A stretch of 64,000 nucleotides of DNA, taken from positions 1 through 64,000 of the IMG/VR virus record IMGVR_UViG_3300033141_003184. One strand, given 5' to 3'. The stretch's first letter is position 1. Each line of letters starts with the position of its first letter. Made by a program: the position numbers and the translations under genes. The notes under the pieces were generated by a model that worked only from the letters and a program-made list of their open reading frames with translations, was not told where the DNA came from and did not search any database. Shown in pieces: positions 1 to 9,843 of the stretch. This DNA is from a virus.

Positions 1-2487
1 ACATAGATAATTATAAGAGAGTGTATATCCCTTCACAAATTTTCCACGTATCCCCACTTCTCCATCAGGATTAATGTAAAAATTATAAGCATGAATACCT
101 CCGTCACCAGCAAAGGTAGTATGTCCACTATGGGAAGTATATCCATCAGAAGTTTTTTTCGTCCCAGTATATATGGCATCACTATCTAATGACCAGCCTC
201 CTATCTCACCTGCTCCAGCTGTAATTGTACCCACCATCGTAACATTCCCGGAAGTGTCCCAATATATCTTATCACTCCCTGCCAGAAAACCGGAACCATC
301 CGAATTCAGTTGTATTTTCGTTGTGGATCCATGTCTTAATTGCACGGAACCCGGTGTAATTGATACATTGCTTTTCCCTGTTCCTGTTTCTCCAATTGAC
401 CATTCTCCGCTATTCAAATAAGCTACTACGGTATCTTCATTGAAAAATCTTATACCATGACTGGGTTCAATGGTAATGTAATCAGCATTAGGATCGCCAG
501 CAGCAAAGCCATACACGTCGGAAGTATATCCGTAGGTACCATTAAGATTGCCTATTTGCACCCGCAGAGCTGTATCCGATCCCAAGCTGAATTTCGCCCA
601 GCTATTCACACCATCCAGAACACGGATGAAGGGATTATGACTATCTGTGGCTGACATGTATATAAGCGAATCATAAGTTTCGCTTGTATCACCTATCACA
701 ACCATTTCGTCCCCTGCTGCTATACTCCCCGTATCAGAAGGCCCTCCAGAAGTGGCTTTCAATGTAACATTGCTCCCATTAATACTATCCACTTCCCGGA
801 CAATTCTTTTCACCACCGTTGTACGGTTAAGATCAACTTCCTGAATCATTACAATAGCATGCTCAAACACCGGGATAATACTATTTCCTGCCGGATCCTC
901 AAAAGTAATTGTCTCTGTTGGCGCCGATCCGCTGACAGAAGCTATCTTCCCGCCTCCAGGACCAATCACCAACCCCCCATTCTGGTATCTTATACGGTTA
1001 ATAATCATTTCATATACTTCCAGTCCCCCACGTATTTTCATGCTGTCGAATTCAGCATATCCCTCCGGTGTTATCTGCCAGTTCGATCCCTGCCAGCCAG
1101 AAGTGAAATCCGGGTGTGCTACATCTGATTCTCCATATAATTCTTCGGAAAATCTCCCCTGACCGTCTACATCGAAATCATAACCCGGATTCGTTGTTTT
1201 CACTCCTACTTTTCCAGAACTATCTATCGTAAATCTATCGGAAATTCCTAATGAGGTTGCATCCGCAATCTTAAATTTATCTGCATCACTGGCATCACTC
1301 CCAATCGTCCAATAATGAGGCCCTTCGGTTCTGAAAAATATTATCGGGTCTATATCATTGGCGTTAGATTGAATAAACACAACAGGATGATCGTCAGATT
1401 CAGTTATGGTAACCGCTCCATGTGGTGTGCTAACACTTAAATTTCCTGTTATATTTACATTTCCTGAAGAATCCATGGAAAAATGTTTACTCGCAAAATT
1501 ACCCGCTGAAATCCTAAATACATCATCTGAATCATCATATCCTATCATGTATTTCTGAGTATCACCTTGACGGAATTCAATGTATTCATCATATCCATCT
1601 ATTGATTCTAATTTTAGTCCCGCTATTCCACTTGTGTTTTTTAAGTATAATCTTGCTCCGTCGAAAGTGAGATTATCACTTCCTTTTATTCTCGCATCAC
1701 TTTCCCAATAAGCAACCTGCCCGGCAGAAGCCTCTCCTTTTGCTGCGAAAATATTCGCAAATGCCGAACTGGCAACCTGTATAGCTATCCTGCTGTCATA
1801 GTTATCCTCCATAGAAATAGTAACAGTAGGATCATTGCCTGATCCAGAAACATTGGCGTATATCTTGAAGACAAGCCTGTCGGTTTCGTCTATCGTTATA
1901 TCGGTATTCTGAGTTGATGAAAGGATGTATTGTTTCCTATCGCTAATCAGATCATCGCTTGTCTCGCTTGTCATCAGTAACGTTTCTGTCCCGCCGGTAT
2001 CTCTTTTATACAGTTTCCAATAGCAGTTTACGGTCTTGTTCCCTGTTTTTCGCAAGTATAAGTTAGAAACATACACCCCCAGCGCAATGAATGAAAGATT
2101 TGGTAGTCCGCTTTTCGTTATGAAACTCCATAACAGTTGATCATCGCCGGCGGATAATGTCGGTGTAGTAAGCTCGGATAATGACGCTCCGGTTTCCAAT
2201 TCTTCCATGTAATAATACCCGCCTACATCAGCGGAGGTGTCTGTAAGGAAAAAGTCCCAGCTTGACGGAGCTACCGCAGCATCCACATATTGTTTTGTTG
2301 CGGCTTCCAGGTCAACAGTAGGATCGCCGTCCAGAATCAATGATCCGGTCATGGTGTCACCGGTCTTTTTCAGATAATCGGTAAGGTCTGGAGAAGATTC
2401 ACTACTAATCCCAAAATACTTCCCCACATCTACACTATCCCTGTATAGATCACCGACCACTTTCTTTGTAATAGCGATATCATTCAT
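1..2487 (-). CDS. Tail fibre / receptor-binding protein, C-terminus off window
   Basis: The reading frame is open from the ATG at 2487 to the left edge, giving 829 codons with no stop, so the C-terminus is missing. Residues 41-50 (KTGDTMTGSL) and 63-70 (ATKQYVDA) are the short repeats typical of N-terminal regions of phage tail fibres. The rest is rich in Gly, Ser, Thr and Asp with recurring SSGNV/DSSGKV-type segments, as in beta-structured fibre shafts. The start follows the stop of the tail-hub gene by one base, so the two are translationally coupled at the end of the late operon. It probably contacts the host surface. The receptor-binding tip and any chaperone domain would lie outside the window. 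Confidence 0.75.
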   Translation of the reverse strand, partial: MNDIAITKKVVGDLYRDSVDVGKYFGISSESSPDLTDYLKKTGDTMTGSLILDGDPTVDLEAATKQYVDAAVAPSSWDFFLTDTSADVGGYYYMEELETGASLSELTTPTLSAGDDQLLWSFITKSGLPNLSFIALGVYVSNLYLRKTGNKTVNCYWKLYKRDTGGTETLLMTSETSDDLISDRKQYILSSTQNTDITIDETDRLVFKIYANVSGSGNDPTVTISMEDNYDSRIAIQVASSAFANIFAAKGEASAGQVAYWESDARIKGSDNLTFDGARLYLKNTSGIAGLKLESIDGYDEYIEFRQGDTQKYMIGYDDSDDVFRISAGNFASKHFSMDSSGNVNITGNLSVSTPHGAVTITESDDHPVVFIQSNANDIDPIIFFRTEGPHYWTIGSDASDADKFKIADATSLGISDRFTIDSSGKVGVKTTNPGYDFDVDGQGRFSEELYGESDVAHPDFTSGWQGSNWQITPEGYAEFDSMKIRGGLEVYEMIINRIRYQNGGLVIGPGGGKIASVSGSAPTETITFEDPAGNSIIPVFEHAIVMIQEVDLNRTTVVKRIVREVDSINGSNVTLKATSGGPSDTGSIAAGDEMVVIGDTSETYDSLIYMSATDSHNPFIRVLDGVNSWAKFSLGSDTALRVQIGNLNGTYGYTSDVYGFAAGDPNADYITIEPSHGIRFFNEDTVVAYLNSGEWSIGETGTGKSNVSITPGSVQLRHGSTTKIQLNSDGSGFLAGSDKIYWDTSGNVTMVGTITAGAGEIGGWSLDSDAIYTGTKKTSDGYTSHSGHTTFAGDGGIHAYNFYINPDGEVGIRGKFVKGYTLSYNYLC

Positions 2488-2488
2488 A

Positions 2489-4339
2489 TCATCCTAAATT
2501 TTTTCCAATTGTATCGATCCACTGTGACAAGGTTAGCTTATATACATGTTCTCTTATATCGTACCGATAATCCACTATATAGAATTTCATATTATTTCCC
2601 AAATCATCCTTAAACTTGGAAGATTCAAATATATCATCAATTTTTATGTCTATATCATCCGTTACTTCAATATTTAATTTTGGCACTCCTGATTCATATA
2701 ATTGTCCCATGCTCCATATATAATGCTCCTGCAATGTTTTGTCAGTCAAGTAGTTATCATCCCACCCAGTAGTATTAAGGTGATTATCATATCTATATTT
2801 TGATTGAAAGAAATGAACATAATCGGTATCATACAAATATAAAGTATGTTCTTCAGTAGCTACTTGATTGTTTTGAAAATCAGCTTCATATAAATTATGA
2901 ATAACTGGCTGATTTATTGTCATTTCAAAATCTCCCATATAAAAGAAAGAAATACAATGCCAATCTCCATATCCAGTGGTACGGTACATCGGTGTACACA
3001 TCGTTAAACGAATCAAAACAACCCCAGTCAATCCTTCATTATCCAACTTGCCAGACAAATCAATATTCTTATCAACAGAAAAATCAAACATTGTTGATCC
3101 ACTTGTATTATCAATATCTTCTTCAAGAATAGCCTCTGTTGTCCCTAAAGAACCGTCACTTTGTAAGTACCTTTTCGTTGAGTGTGTTATATCTTCAAAA
3201 CTTAACTTATATCTAATCCCTAAAGTACACCCATCAGATATTCCACTCCTTGAATGATATTTGAAGCCTAATTTCAAAACAACATCATCGTTGTTATTAG
3301 ATATTCTGACATATCCTTCTTGCGGAACTTCCGCTGAAAAACAATCACCACCTTCATAATGAAACGATACGACATTCCTTATACTGCCAATATTCCAAAG
3401 TTGTTCCAATGTCCAATCAGTTCCAGGGTCCCACAGTTCCACTCCATTCTTCATAAGATTATTATCATACGAAGACGTATCCAATTTTAATTGAAACAAA
3501 TGCAATGGCGGATCAATACTATACGAAATGTCAGTTTTCAATTCCAAAGAATCTAAATCAATGTAATTTTTAGTAATATAGTGAGTAGATTGCTTACTGT
3601 CAGTACTATAATCATAAACTATAGTTTTTACCTGTTTTGACGATCCATATCCTCCACGATCTTGAAAACGTTCGATATAGTATTTCCCATCCATAATAAA
3701 CAAATCCATATTATAACTATCCAGAATTTTATTCAAAATAGTTAAACTATCATCATTCTCCCCATCTTTCTTAAAAGCATTCATATGAACATCTGTATAT
3801 AACATCGGATCATAGAACGCCCCTAAATCGTGTTCAATCAAAGAACTCCCAATATACTGGAGATAATCCCATCCAACTGTATTGTACAATATATCTTTCA
3901 ATATATCTATTTCTTCTCGAAAGACCACCTCTGAATCATCTAAGAAACTCTGATAATCATATTGCAACATCGAAAGTCCATCACTGAAAGTCAAAACAAT
4001 CAAAGGCGCATAATCGTAATTTTGTGAGTAAGTTTGAGGTAATAAATACCCCTCAAAATACAAGGCACTGTCTTTATACAATTCCAGTTTTATATCTTTC
4101 CAATTACTTTGATTCAATTCAGCAAATTCAAATTTATCAGCCAAATTATTAACTATTCTTATTTTAACTGTTCTTCCATAAACTCTCTCTTTTTTATTGT
4201 AATATTCCTGAATTGGTGTCTCTCCTGAAAGTAGAATACTCGTAGAATTACCTGAATATTCATTTTCAAGAATATAAACAGTCCAGGTAGTTCCTAACCT
4301 GTCAACTGTTCCTCCACTATATTTTACTCCATACGCCAT
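2489..4339 (-). CDS. Putative tail hub / tail-tip protein
   Basis: 616 aa, directly after the tape-measure gene (3 bases apart) and before the fibre gene. That is the place of distal-tail and hub proteins in siphoviruses. The N-terminal part contains alternating beta-strand segments and the stretch GYLLPQTYSQNY (about residue 96), which resembles a recurrent pattern in tail-associated proteins of Bacteroidota phages. No protease, lysozyme or glycosidase motif is visible. The assignment rests mainly on gene order and is an inference. It could instead be a minor tail protein that binds the fibre. Confidence 0.55.
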   Translation of the reverse strand: MAYGVKYSGGTVDRLGTTWTVYILENEYSGNSTSILLSGETPIQEYYNKKERVYGRTVKIRIVNNLADKFEFAELNQSNWKDIKLELYKDSALYFEGYLLPQTYSQNYDYAPLIVLTFSDGLSMLQYDYQSFLDDSEVVFREEIDILKDILYNTVGWDYLQYIGSSLIEHDLGAFYDPMLYTDVHMNAFKKDGENDDSLTILNKILDSYNMDLFIMDGKYYIERFQDRGGYGSSKQVKTIVYDYSTDSKQSTHYITKNYIDLDSLELKTDISYSIDPPLHLFQLKLDTSSYDNNLMKNGVELWDPGTDWTLEQLWNIGSIRNVVSFHYEGGDCFSAEVPQEGYVRISNNNDDVVLKLGFKYHSRSGISDGCTLGIRYKLSFEDITHSTKRYLQSDGSLGTTEAILEEDIDNTSGSTMFDFSVDKNIDLSGKLDNEGLTGVVLIRLTMCTPMYRTTGYGDWHCISFFYMGDFEMTINQPVIHNLYEADFQNNQVATEEHTLYLYDTDYVHFFQSKYRYDNHLNTTGWDDNYLTDKTLQEHYIWSMGQLYESGVPKLNIEVTDDIDIKIDDIFESSKFKDDLGNNMKFYIVDYRYDIREHVYKLTLSQWIDTIGKNLG

Positions 4340-4342
4340 ATA

Positions 4343-7300
4343 TTACCAATTCTTTCGTCTGTTCTCATATTGCTCCAATATCCCTACTAAAGCATCATCC
4401 TCAATCTTGAATTTAACCTCTCCTGAAAGAAGACTACCTATACGACTCAGTGGTATCACTGCCTCTGGTTGCGATCCTTCTCCTATCATTGCCAATGTAG
4501 GTCTCGTAACAATTCCTCCACCAGCCAACTTCACTTCCTCATCCAAACTCGACTTATAACTTTCCCACGCTGCCAGAAGAGCAGAAACACCTATCAAACC
4601 AAAAACTAATCCTCCTGGTATCATCGCTCCCCACAATAATTTTGCCATTATAGCAACACCAAGCATGATCTTCAATATTTGTTGAGCTGTTCGAAGAATA
4701 ATATCAACAAAATTTGTCCAAGCATACTCAGTCCCAGTAAGTGCTTTTCCAATAGCGGTCCCTATTTCAGTAACAAAGTTAACAACACTATCTTTCAAAG
4801 TCGTAAGTATCTGCTGCTTCGTTTCTAACTCACTCAATGCTAAAGAGTACTCTCTCAATTGTTTTACTCCTTCTTTCCAAGCATCTGAACCAACTCCACC
4901 ATGGGAAGCGATATCCCTCAATTCATTATTAACTTTCTGAATCTCTGCTTGAACAACTTCCATTTGTATAGAGAAATTACCCGTACTCTCAGCCAATGCT
5001 TTAAGAAATTTGACTGAAGTTTCATCACTAAATTTTTGTAATTTCCGAGTTGCTTGATCCAACTTAATAATGAGATCATCCCATCCTTTTGTATTTACTT
5101 TCTCTGCCAGAAAAAGCTGATACAGCCCAGTCGACGTCTTTTGTATTTGAGCGTTTAATAAATCCTGCTTAGCAGACCATGTTCCAAGTGAATCCGATAA
5201 AGCTTTGGAATATTCTACTTGTCGTTGCATTTCTTCGCTGGCTGCAGCCGCGGTGTACTCCTTTATTTTCTCTGAGAGAGTACCCATTTCAGTACGCAAC
5301 TTAATAGTTTCCGCATTAGTCTCTCCTAATTTCCTCTTTGCATTCTCATATCTCTTAATAAGTTCATCTAACCTATTTTTATGTATCTGCAGTATCTCAT
5401 TATATATATTGAACGATTTTCCCAAGAGAATAGACTTCAAAGTAGCCGCATCAATATCCTGATTGAATTTAGTTATTTCTACTGTATCAAGAGAATTAAG
5501 TAACCTATCAATTTCTTCACGTAATCCCGGTATCTCCTTCTTAGATTTAGCAAATCTATCAGTCAAAATATCTAATACTTTCTCCCATGCTGATGTCTTA
5601 GCAGTTACATCATCAAATCGTCCACCAAGTAACTGAGCACGAACGTCAATCACTTTCATTTCCCTTTCCAATTCTTTTGTCGTCCGTAAGAATACCGGAT
5701 CAACTCCAGCATGATCCTCTATACTCGGCATCCGCTCTATCTCACCACCTATTTCCTTCCATATAGCAAGTAAAGCATCCAATTTAGTCTTCAATTTATC
5801 AACCTGCATAAACTTAACTAAATCACTCCGAGGCGGAGTACCAAGTTGCTTCAATTGCCTCCGTATTTCGATTATCTCTTCTCCAATGACTTCTCTCATT
5901 GAACGGAGAGTGGTTAACGGTAATTTAGCAATCAGCTCATGCATCCTTTTTATAGCTCTCTCGGAAGTATCCAATTGTTCCATAACAGGTAGAACTTTAA
6001 CATTAGTCTTACCAGCCGCCCTCGACCAAACCTGAGTGAACTTATTTACCTGTTTGTTTATATCACTGGTAGAAATGTTGAGAGCTACATCTATTGGAAC
6101 CTCCTTTATTAATCCCAAATCCTTTAAGAAACTTCTAACCTGTTTAGTCCTTTCTTCAGCAATCTTGCTTGCGTCCTCCATTGTTTCGTTTATCTCCTTC
6201 TGTGTTGATACAACCTCTTCTCCTCGCTTCTTAAATAAAGAATAAGTCCCAACCAATGCTCCAACAGCAACTACAAGAGCTCCAATCGGACCAAGTATCC
6301 CACTTACAGTTATTCCAACTGATACAAACGATCTTCCCACAAATGACAAAACAGGAATCAATGCCCACTTGAACAATCTGATCAGATTAGGAAGAATGTT
6401 ATTTGTCAGGAACCCCAACACAAGATACAATGGTCCAGATGCTGCTGTTAACAATCCAATTCTCACTATCAACTTTTTAGTACTATCATCAAGAGCGGAA
6501 AACCAATCAGCAAGACGATTAACAATATTTGCCAAATCACGAATCAACGGAATTATTTCCTTCCCAATTACCTTACCAAATTTTATTAAAGAAACGCTCG
6601 CCAATGACATAGCAGCATTCCATTGAAACTCGAAGGTAGTTGATGCTGCTTTCAATGCCCTTTCAAGATCACCCTGAGCATCTCTCACTTTCTGCATTAC
6701 CTGATAATTATACTCATAGTTCTTTCCCATCAAACTCAATACTCCGGTAATGGCTCTCACCCTCGGAAACACCCTCGATACAAGATCATCACCATATTCC
6801 ACTTGTAACTGATTTATCTTCATGAGAGCAGCAATCAATCCGCGTTTGGCAAGTAGATTTTTCATTTCCTCCATAGAAGTTCCCAAATCTTCTAATGCAG
6901 TTTTTGACTGTTCACTCGGATCAAGCATTGCTCTCAATACTCCAGCGAGGTAAGTAGAAGCATTAGCAGCTGATGCTCCTTGCAAAGTCATAGCCGCCAT
7001 AGCTCCAGTAACCTGATCGAATGATACCCCCAATTCCGCCGCAATAGGGAGCACTTTACCTAAAGACGTGGCAAACTGCTCAGGATAAGCCTTTCCCTCT
7101 CTTACAGCGGCTATTAACTGATCCATAGCCTTTTTAGCGGTAAGCCCTGATCCACGATACGCATTTAGAGCAGATGTTAAAACATTAGCCACATCACTTG
7201 TTTTCCCTAAACCAGCAGAAGCTCCTTTCGCCGCTAACTCAACAATATCAAGAGCTTTAGCAGACTTAAACCCAGCTGATGCTACAAAATACAGTCCCTC

Positions 7301-7663
7301 TCCTAACTCCTTCGGAGTCTTAGCAACCTGAGGTCCCATTTGTAATAAAACATCACCCCACTGTTTTGTCTTCTCCTCAGCTATTCCAACCAACCCAGTT
7401 ATCTTAGCCATGGAAAATTCAAAATCCTTAAAAGTTTTTGTAGCTACAGTACCAAAAGCAATCAATGGGACAGTCAACATTCGAGTAGCCCGATATCCGT
7501 AACTATAGAAGTTAATCATATGTCTACCAGCAGTTTGTATTCTGGTAGCTGCTTTGTCAGCAGCATCCTGCATAGAAACTGCCATAGTCCTGACTTTTAC
7601 CTCAGCTTCATAAAGTTGTTTAGTATCAACTCCAAGAGTTATGATTAACTGCCCTAAATTCAT
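4343..7663 (-). CDS. Tail tape measure protein (TP901 type)
   Basis: 1106 aa. Residues about 80-330 carry the conserved tape-measure core, with GEGLYFVASAGFKSA and the segment SFDQVTGAMAAMTLQG typical of the TP901 family. Hydrophobic segments lie near 400-470 and 1000-1045, and long helical and coiled-coil stretches fill the middle. The C-terminal AGGGIVTRPTLAMIGEG and the following PEAVIPL motif are standard tape-measure endings. It sets tail length and travels with the DNA. By the usual 0.15 nm per residue the tail would be about 165 nm, which is an inference. A GGAGG ribosome binding site precedes the start, which overlaps the end of the GT reading frame by 4 bases. Confidence 0.93.
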   Translation of the reverse strand: MNLGQLIITLGVDTKQLYEAEVKVRTMAVSMQDAADKAATRIQTAGRHMINFYSYGYRATRMLTVPLIAFGTVATKTFKDFEFSMAKITGLVGIAEEKTKQWGDVLLQMGPQVAKTPKELGEGLYFVASAGFKSAKALDIVELAAKGASAGLGKTSDVANVLTSALNAYRGSGLTAKKAMDQLIAAVREGKAYPEQFATSLGKVLPIAAELGVSFDQVTGAMAAMTLQGASAANASTYLAGVLRAMLDPSEQSKTALEDLGTSMEEMKNLLAKRGLIAALMKINQLQVEYGDDLVSRVFPRVRAITGVLSLMGKNYEYNYQVMQKVRDAQGDLERALKAASTTFEFQWNAAMSLASVSLIKFGKVIGKEIIPLIRDLANIVNRLADWFSALDDSTKKLIVRIGLLTAASGPLYLVLGFLTNNILPNLIRLFKWALIPVLSFVGRSFVSVGITVSGILGPIGALVVAVGALVGTYSLFKKRGEEVVSTQKEINETMEDASKIAEERTKQVRSFLKDLGLIKEVPIDVALNISTSDINKQVNKFTQVWSRAAGKTNVKVLPVMEQLDTSERAIKRMHELIAKLPLTTLRSMREVIGEEIIEIRRQLKQLGTPPRSDLVKFMQVDKLKTKLDALLAIWKEIGGEIERMPSIEDHAGVDPVFLRTTKELEREMKVIDVRAQLLGGRFDDVTAKTSAWEKVLDILTDRFAKSKKEIPGLREEIDRLLNSLDTVEITKFNQDIDAATLKSILLGKSFNIYNEILQIHKNRLDELIKRYENAKRKLGETNAETIKLRTEMGTLSEKIKEYTAAAASEEMQRQVEYSKALSDSLGTWSAKQDLLNAQIQKTSTGLYQLFLAEKVNTKGWDDLIIKLDQATRKLQKFSDETSVKFLKALAESTGNFSIQMEVVQAEIQKVNNELRDIASHGGVGSDAWKEGVKQLREYSLALSELETKQQILTTLKDSVVNFVTEIGTAIGKALTGTEYAWTNFVDIILRTAQQILKIMLGVAIMAKLLWGAMIPGGLVFGLIGVSALLAAWESYKSSLDEEVKLAGGGIVTRPTLAMIGEGSQPEAVIPLSRIGSLLSGEVKFKIEDDALVGILEQYENRRKNW

Positions 7664-8462
7664 TTATTTTCCTCCTTCTTTCTCCTGATACTCGCTGGTA
7701 ATCTTTTTGAATCATTTAACCTCCTTTCCTTCGCCACCTTCTCATTCTGAACACGAGCCATTCCCAATAGTAATTGCTTCATCTCCTCAACGCTCTGTTT
7801 CTTCACAGCAACTTTCCTTAATTCACCACTCCAATCAGGCATAAAGTCAATAGGAGCCGTAAATTTAGGAATAGTCCCACGTTTCCGATAAATACTCAAA
7901 TTCATATTCATCAACAATGACTTGAGAGTGGCAAAATTGAAATCAGCCCTCCAATCACCTATCGGATCAATTCTATCGTATGCTTCCCACTCACTCAATT
8001 GTTCTGATGTTAATTGATCAAGCAGATAATCAGGATGAGGGTACCCCAACGCTAAACAGAGGCGGAAGTAGAATTGGCGGCTTGGCCGCCTCTTAAGTTT
8101 TTTGTGAGTGCCTCCTTATCTCCCTCAGTAATCTTATTCAACTCCTGAGCAACACTTACAATTTTCTCCAATTTAGCCGCGCTCATATTCTGACTGAGAG
8201 TAGAAGCATCAGAAGGTTCCAACAGTAAATTTCCCTGTTCATCACAAACGGTCACAACCGCCAACTTTGCTCTGAAATCATCCAAAGCCTTCTCAAATCC
8301 ACTTTCAGCGTTTTTACTCTCCACTATCAACGACTGTTCAAACCGATCTCTTTCCCTACCCGACATCTGCCTGACATATACAAAATCACCATCTCCCAAA
8401 TCTACTTTCCTTATTTGGAAATCGTCTCGTTTTAATAACTTCTTTCTGTCTAATAAAGCCAT
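7660..8462 (-). CDS. Tail assembly chaperone GT, made by -1 frameshift
   Basis: A 267-aa fusion predicted from a programmed -1 frameshift at 8097-8103. The first 122 codons come from the G frame and the next 145 residues from the overlapping T frame ending at 7660. The T frame has no proper ATG and could start alone only at a weak TTG at 8049, but it is open in phase back to the slip site. Its LLDQLTSEQLSEWEAYDRI and DWRADF segments match the T domain of lambda-like tail chaperones (DUF4035 type). GT binds the tape-measure protein while the tail tube polymerises. It lies between tail tube and tape measure, as in lambda. Confidence 0.85.
8052..8462 (-). CDS. Tail assembly chaperone G
   Basis: 136 aa, the non-frameshifted product. 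It has the compact helical character of phage tail assembly chaperones, with an N-terminal beta segment (VDLGDGDFVYVRQMSG) followed by helices ending in ALTKNLRGG. It sits just upstream of the tape-measure gene. Ribosomes that do not slip end at TAG 8052. The ratio of G to GT should be set by the slippery site. The mRNA leader holds two mini reading frames described in the findings. Confidence 0.85.
   Translation of the reverse strand: MALLDRKKLLKRDDFQIRKVDLGDGDFVYVRQMSGRERDRFEQSLIVESKNAESGFEKALDDFRAKLAVVTVCDEQGNLLLEPSDASTLSQNMSAAKLEKIVSVAQELNKITEGDKEALTKNLRGGQAANSTSASV
8076..8103 (-). other. Programmed -1 frameshift signal
   Basis: On the minus strand the heptamer A AAA AAC (8103-8097) lies in the correct zero frame (ACA AAA AAC) for simultaneous tandem slippage. 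After a 6-nt spacer (TTAAGA) comes a perfect hairpin, GGCGGC-CAA-GCCGCC (8090-8076). Slippery heptamer, 6-nt spacer and GC-rich stem are the three parts of a classic -1 signal. The frame entered (CTT AAG AGG) is the T frame. Confidence 0.88.
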
Positions 8463-8509
8463 GATTAGTTCATTTTTAATTAATTAAATCCATGATTAGG
8501 ATAAATTCA

Positions 8510-8938
8510 TCAACTACCAGAACCAGAATTTACTGTGACCTGACCACTAATCTGAATAGTAACATCAGCAGTGATCTTATCATCAGCAGGAATGGTTAAT
8601 GGTAATTCTGTAACCAATCCCTCAAATTCCAAACTGGTATTGTCAGCATCAGGTAGAACGATTTCATAATTCTGTAAAGTATCAGACTCGAAATCGCTCT
8701 TCATCAGATCGTACGTAGTGCGGGTAAAATTCATAGAAAGTGTAATTGTACCCGCATTCCGAAATCCAGTGATAAATTCACGATACCCTCCCGTAGAATC
8801 GAGAGAAGTAACGTCAATAGTATCTCTGGACATTCCCGGTCCCGTAATGGAATTTATCTCCGAAATATTCTGCCAAGAAGACCCCGAAGAATCCCATCTA
8901 CGAAACTTGGTTCCTACTCCAGCAACTGCGTTACTCAT
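8510..8938 (-). CDS. Major tail tube protein
   Basis: 142 aa with the compact beta-rich pattern of lambda gpV-like and TP901-like tail tube proteins: an N-terminal GVGTKFRRW strand, IDVTSLDSTGGYREFI in the middle, and a terminal strand region VTIQISGQV. The start has a strong AAAGGAGG site a few bases upstream, as expected for an abundant virion protein. It lies between the tail terminator and the G/GT chaperones. No sheath gene is adjacent, which supports a non-contractile tail. Confidence 0.85.
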   Translation of the reverse strand: MSNAVAGVGTKFRRWDSSGSSWQNISEINSITGPGMSRDTIDVTSLDSTGGYREFITGFRNAGTITLSMNFTRTTYDLMKSDFESDTLQNYEIVLPDADNTSLEFEGLVTELPLTIPADDKITADVTIQISGQVTVNSGSGS

Positions 8939-8941
8939 AGT

Positions 8942-9337
8942 TTACCTCCTTTGTACATTAAAGTTAACAATAAAATTTACTCTTCCGTTCTCATCCCAAT
9001 CCAGTAGGGCGGGTCCACTGGAACAGTAGATCACGGTATATAAAGTCCCATTCCATGTCTCGTTTCCTCTACCATGGAGCAGGGTCTTTATCATATTTAT
9101 TAAAGACCATCCGGTAACATACTCTGTACTCCTCACCCTTATCTGTATAGACGGATAGAAATATCCACCATCACCATCGAGAGTGAGTTGTGGAGAAAAT
9201 CCACCAGAATCATATATAGTAGTACAATTAGCAGGAGTACTGGGTTGTAATCCTATGAACAGATTAGTTCCAAATACTAATCCAAGACTACTATCAGCTT
9301 CCAACATATCCTTTATGTCTTCCGATACCGGGTTCAT
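8942..9337 (-). CDS. Tail terminator / tail completion protein
   Basis: 131 aa. The position just before the tail tube gene and the pattern of a helix (EDIKDMLEADSSLG) followed by beta strands match the minor capsid / tail terminator family that caps the tail tube and joins it to the neck. It overlaps the start-side end of the HK97 gp10-like gene by 4 bases. No enzymatic motifs are seen. The assignment comes from fold pattern and gene order. Confidence 0.65.
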   Translation of the reverse strand: MNPVSEDIKDMLEADSSLGLVFGTNLFIGLQPSTPANCTTIYDSGGFSPQLTLDGDGGYFYPSIQIRVRSTEYVTGWSLINMIKTLLHGRGNETWNGTLYTVIYCSSGPALLDWDENGRVNFIVNFNVQRR

Positions 9338-9843
9338 AATCCTTTTATTTTACTCCTTATTATGTTTACAATCTCTCTCTTATTATTTTCTATCGCTCTT
9401 TGAAACCATTTTGGACCTGAATTATCCCTTTTCCAATTCCTTGCCCCCAACTTCTCGTGAACTGGAGCCGCATAATTAACAGAATATCCCATTACCAACG
9501 TAGGCTTCTTTCTATTTTTTGTTATCAAAGCTTTAGATTCCTCCACCGCCATAGAATGCAACCTGGAATACTCTCCGGCTTTCTTTCCAACAAATTTGGG
9601 ATTCTTCCCCTTCACAAATCCCTTTTTGGTAACAACCACAAACCAACTCGCCCTCAAATTACCAAGATCAACAGGAGTCAAAGGTGGGGTAGTTTCTGTT
9701 TCTCTTCTTATCAATATAGCTGATTCAATGAGACCATCAATCGTCACTCCTTCCATTTTATTAATAGCCTTATTCAAATTAGCTATCACTATATCTAACC
9801 CTTTAATCCCGGTTTTTCCTCCTACTCTTCTCATCATTCCCAA
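9334..9843 (-). CDS. HK97 gp10-like neck/tail component
   Basis: 169 aa. The pattern TPVDLGNLRASW in the middle, then a VNYAAPVHEK segment and a C-terminal PKWFQRAIENNKREI helix, is diagnostic of the HK97 gp10 family. These proteins act at the head-tail interface in siphoviruses. The gene overlaps the upstream head-closure gene by 10 bases and the downstream tail terminator by 4, so the neck genes form a tightly coupled block. Confidence 0.82.
   Translation of the reverse strand: MGMMRRVGGKTGIKGLDIVIANLNKAINKMEGVTIDGLIESAILIRRETETTPPLTPVDLGNLRASWFVVVTKKGFVKGKNPKFVGKKAGEYSRLHSMAVEESKALITKNRKKPTLVMGYSVNYAAPVHEKLGARNWKRDNSGPKWFQRAIENNKREIVNIIRSKIKGL

Noticed and set aside
1-1130. Plus-strand open frames at 173-421, 457-654 and 859-1128
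   Set aside because: They lie opposite the tail-fibre gene, which reads without a stop on the minus strand through this whole area and carries fibre motifs.
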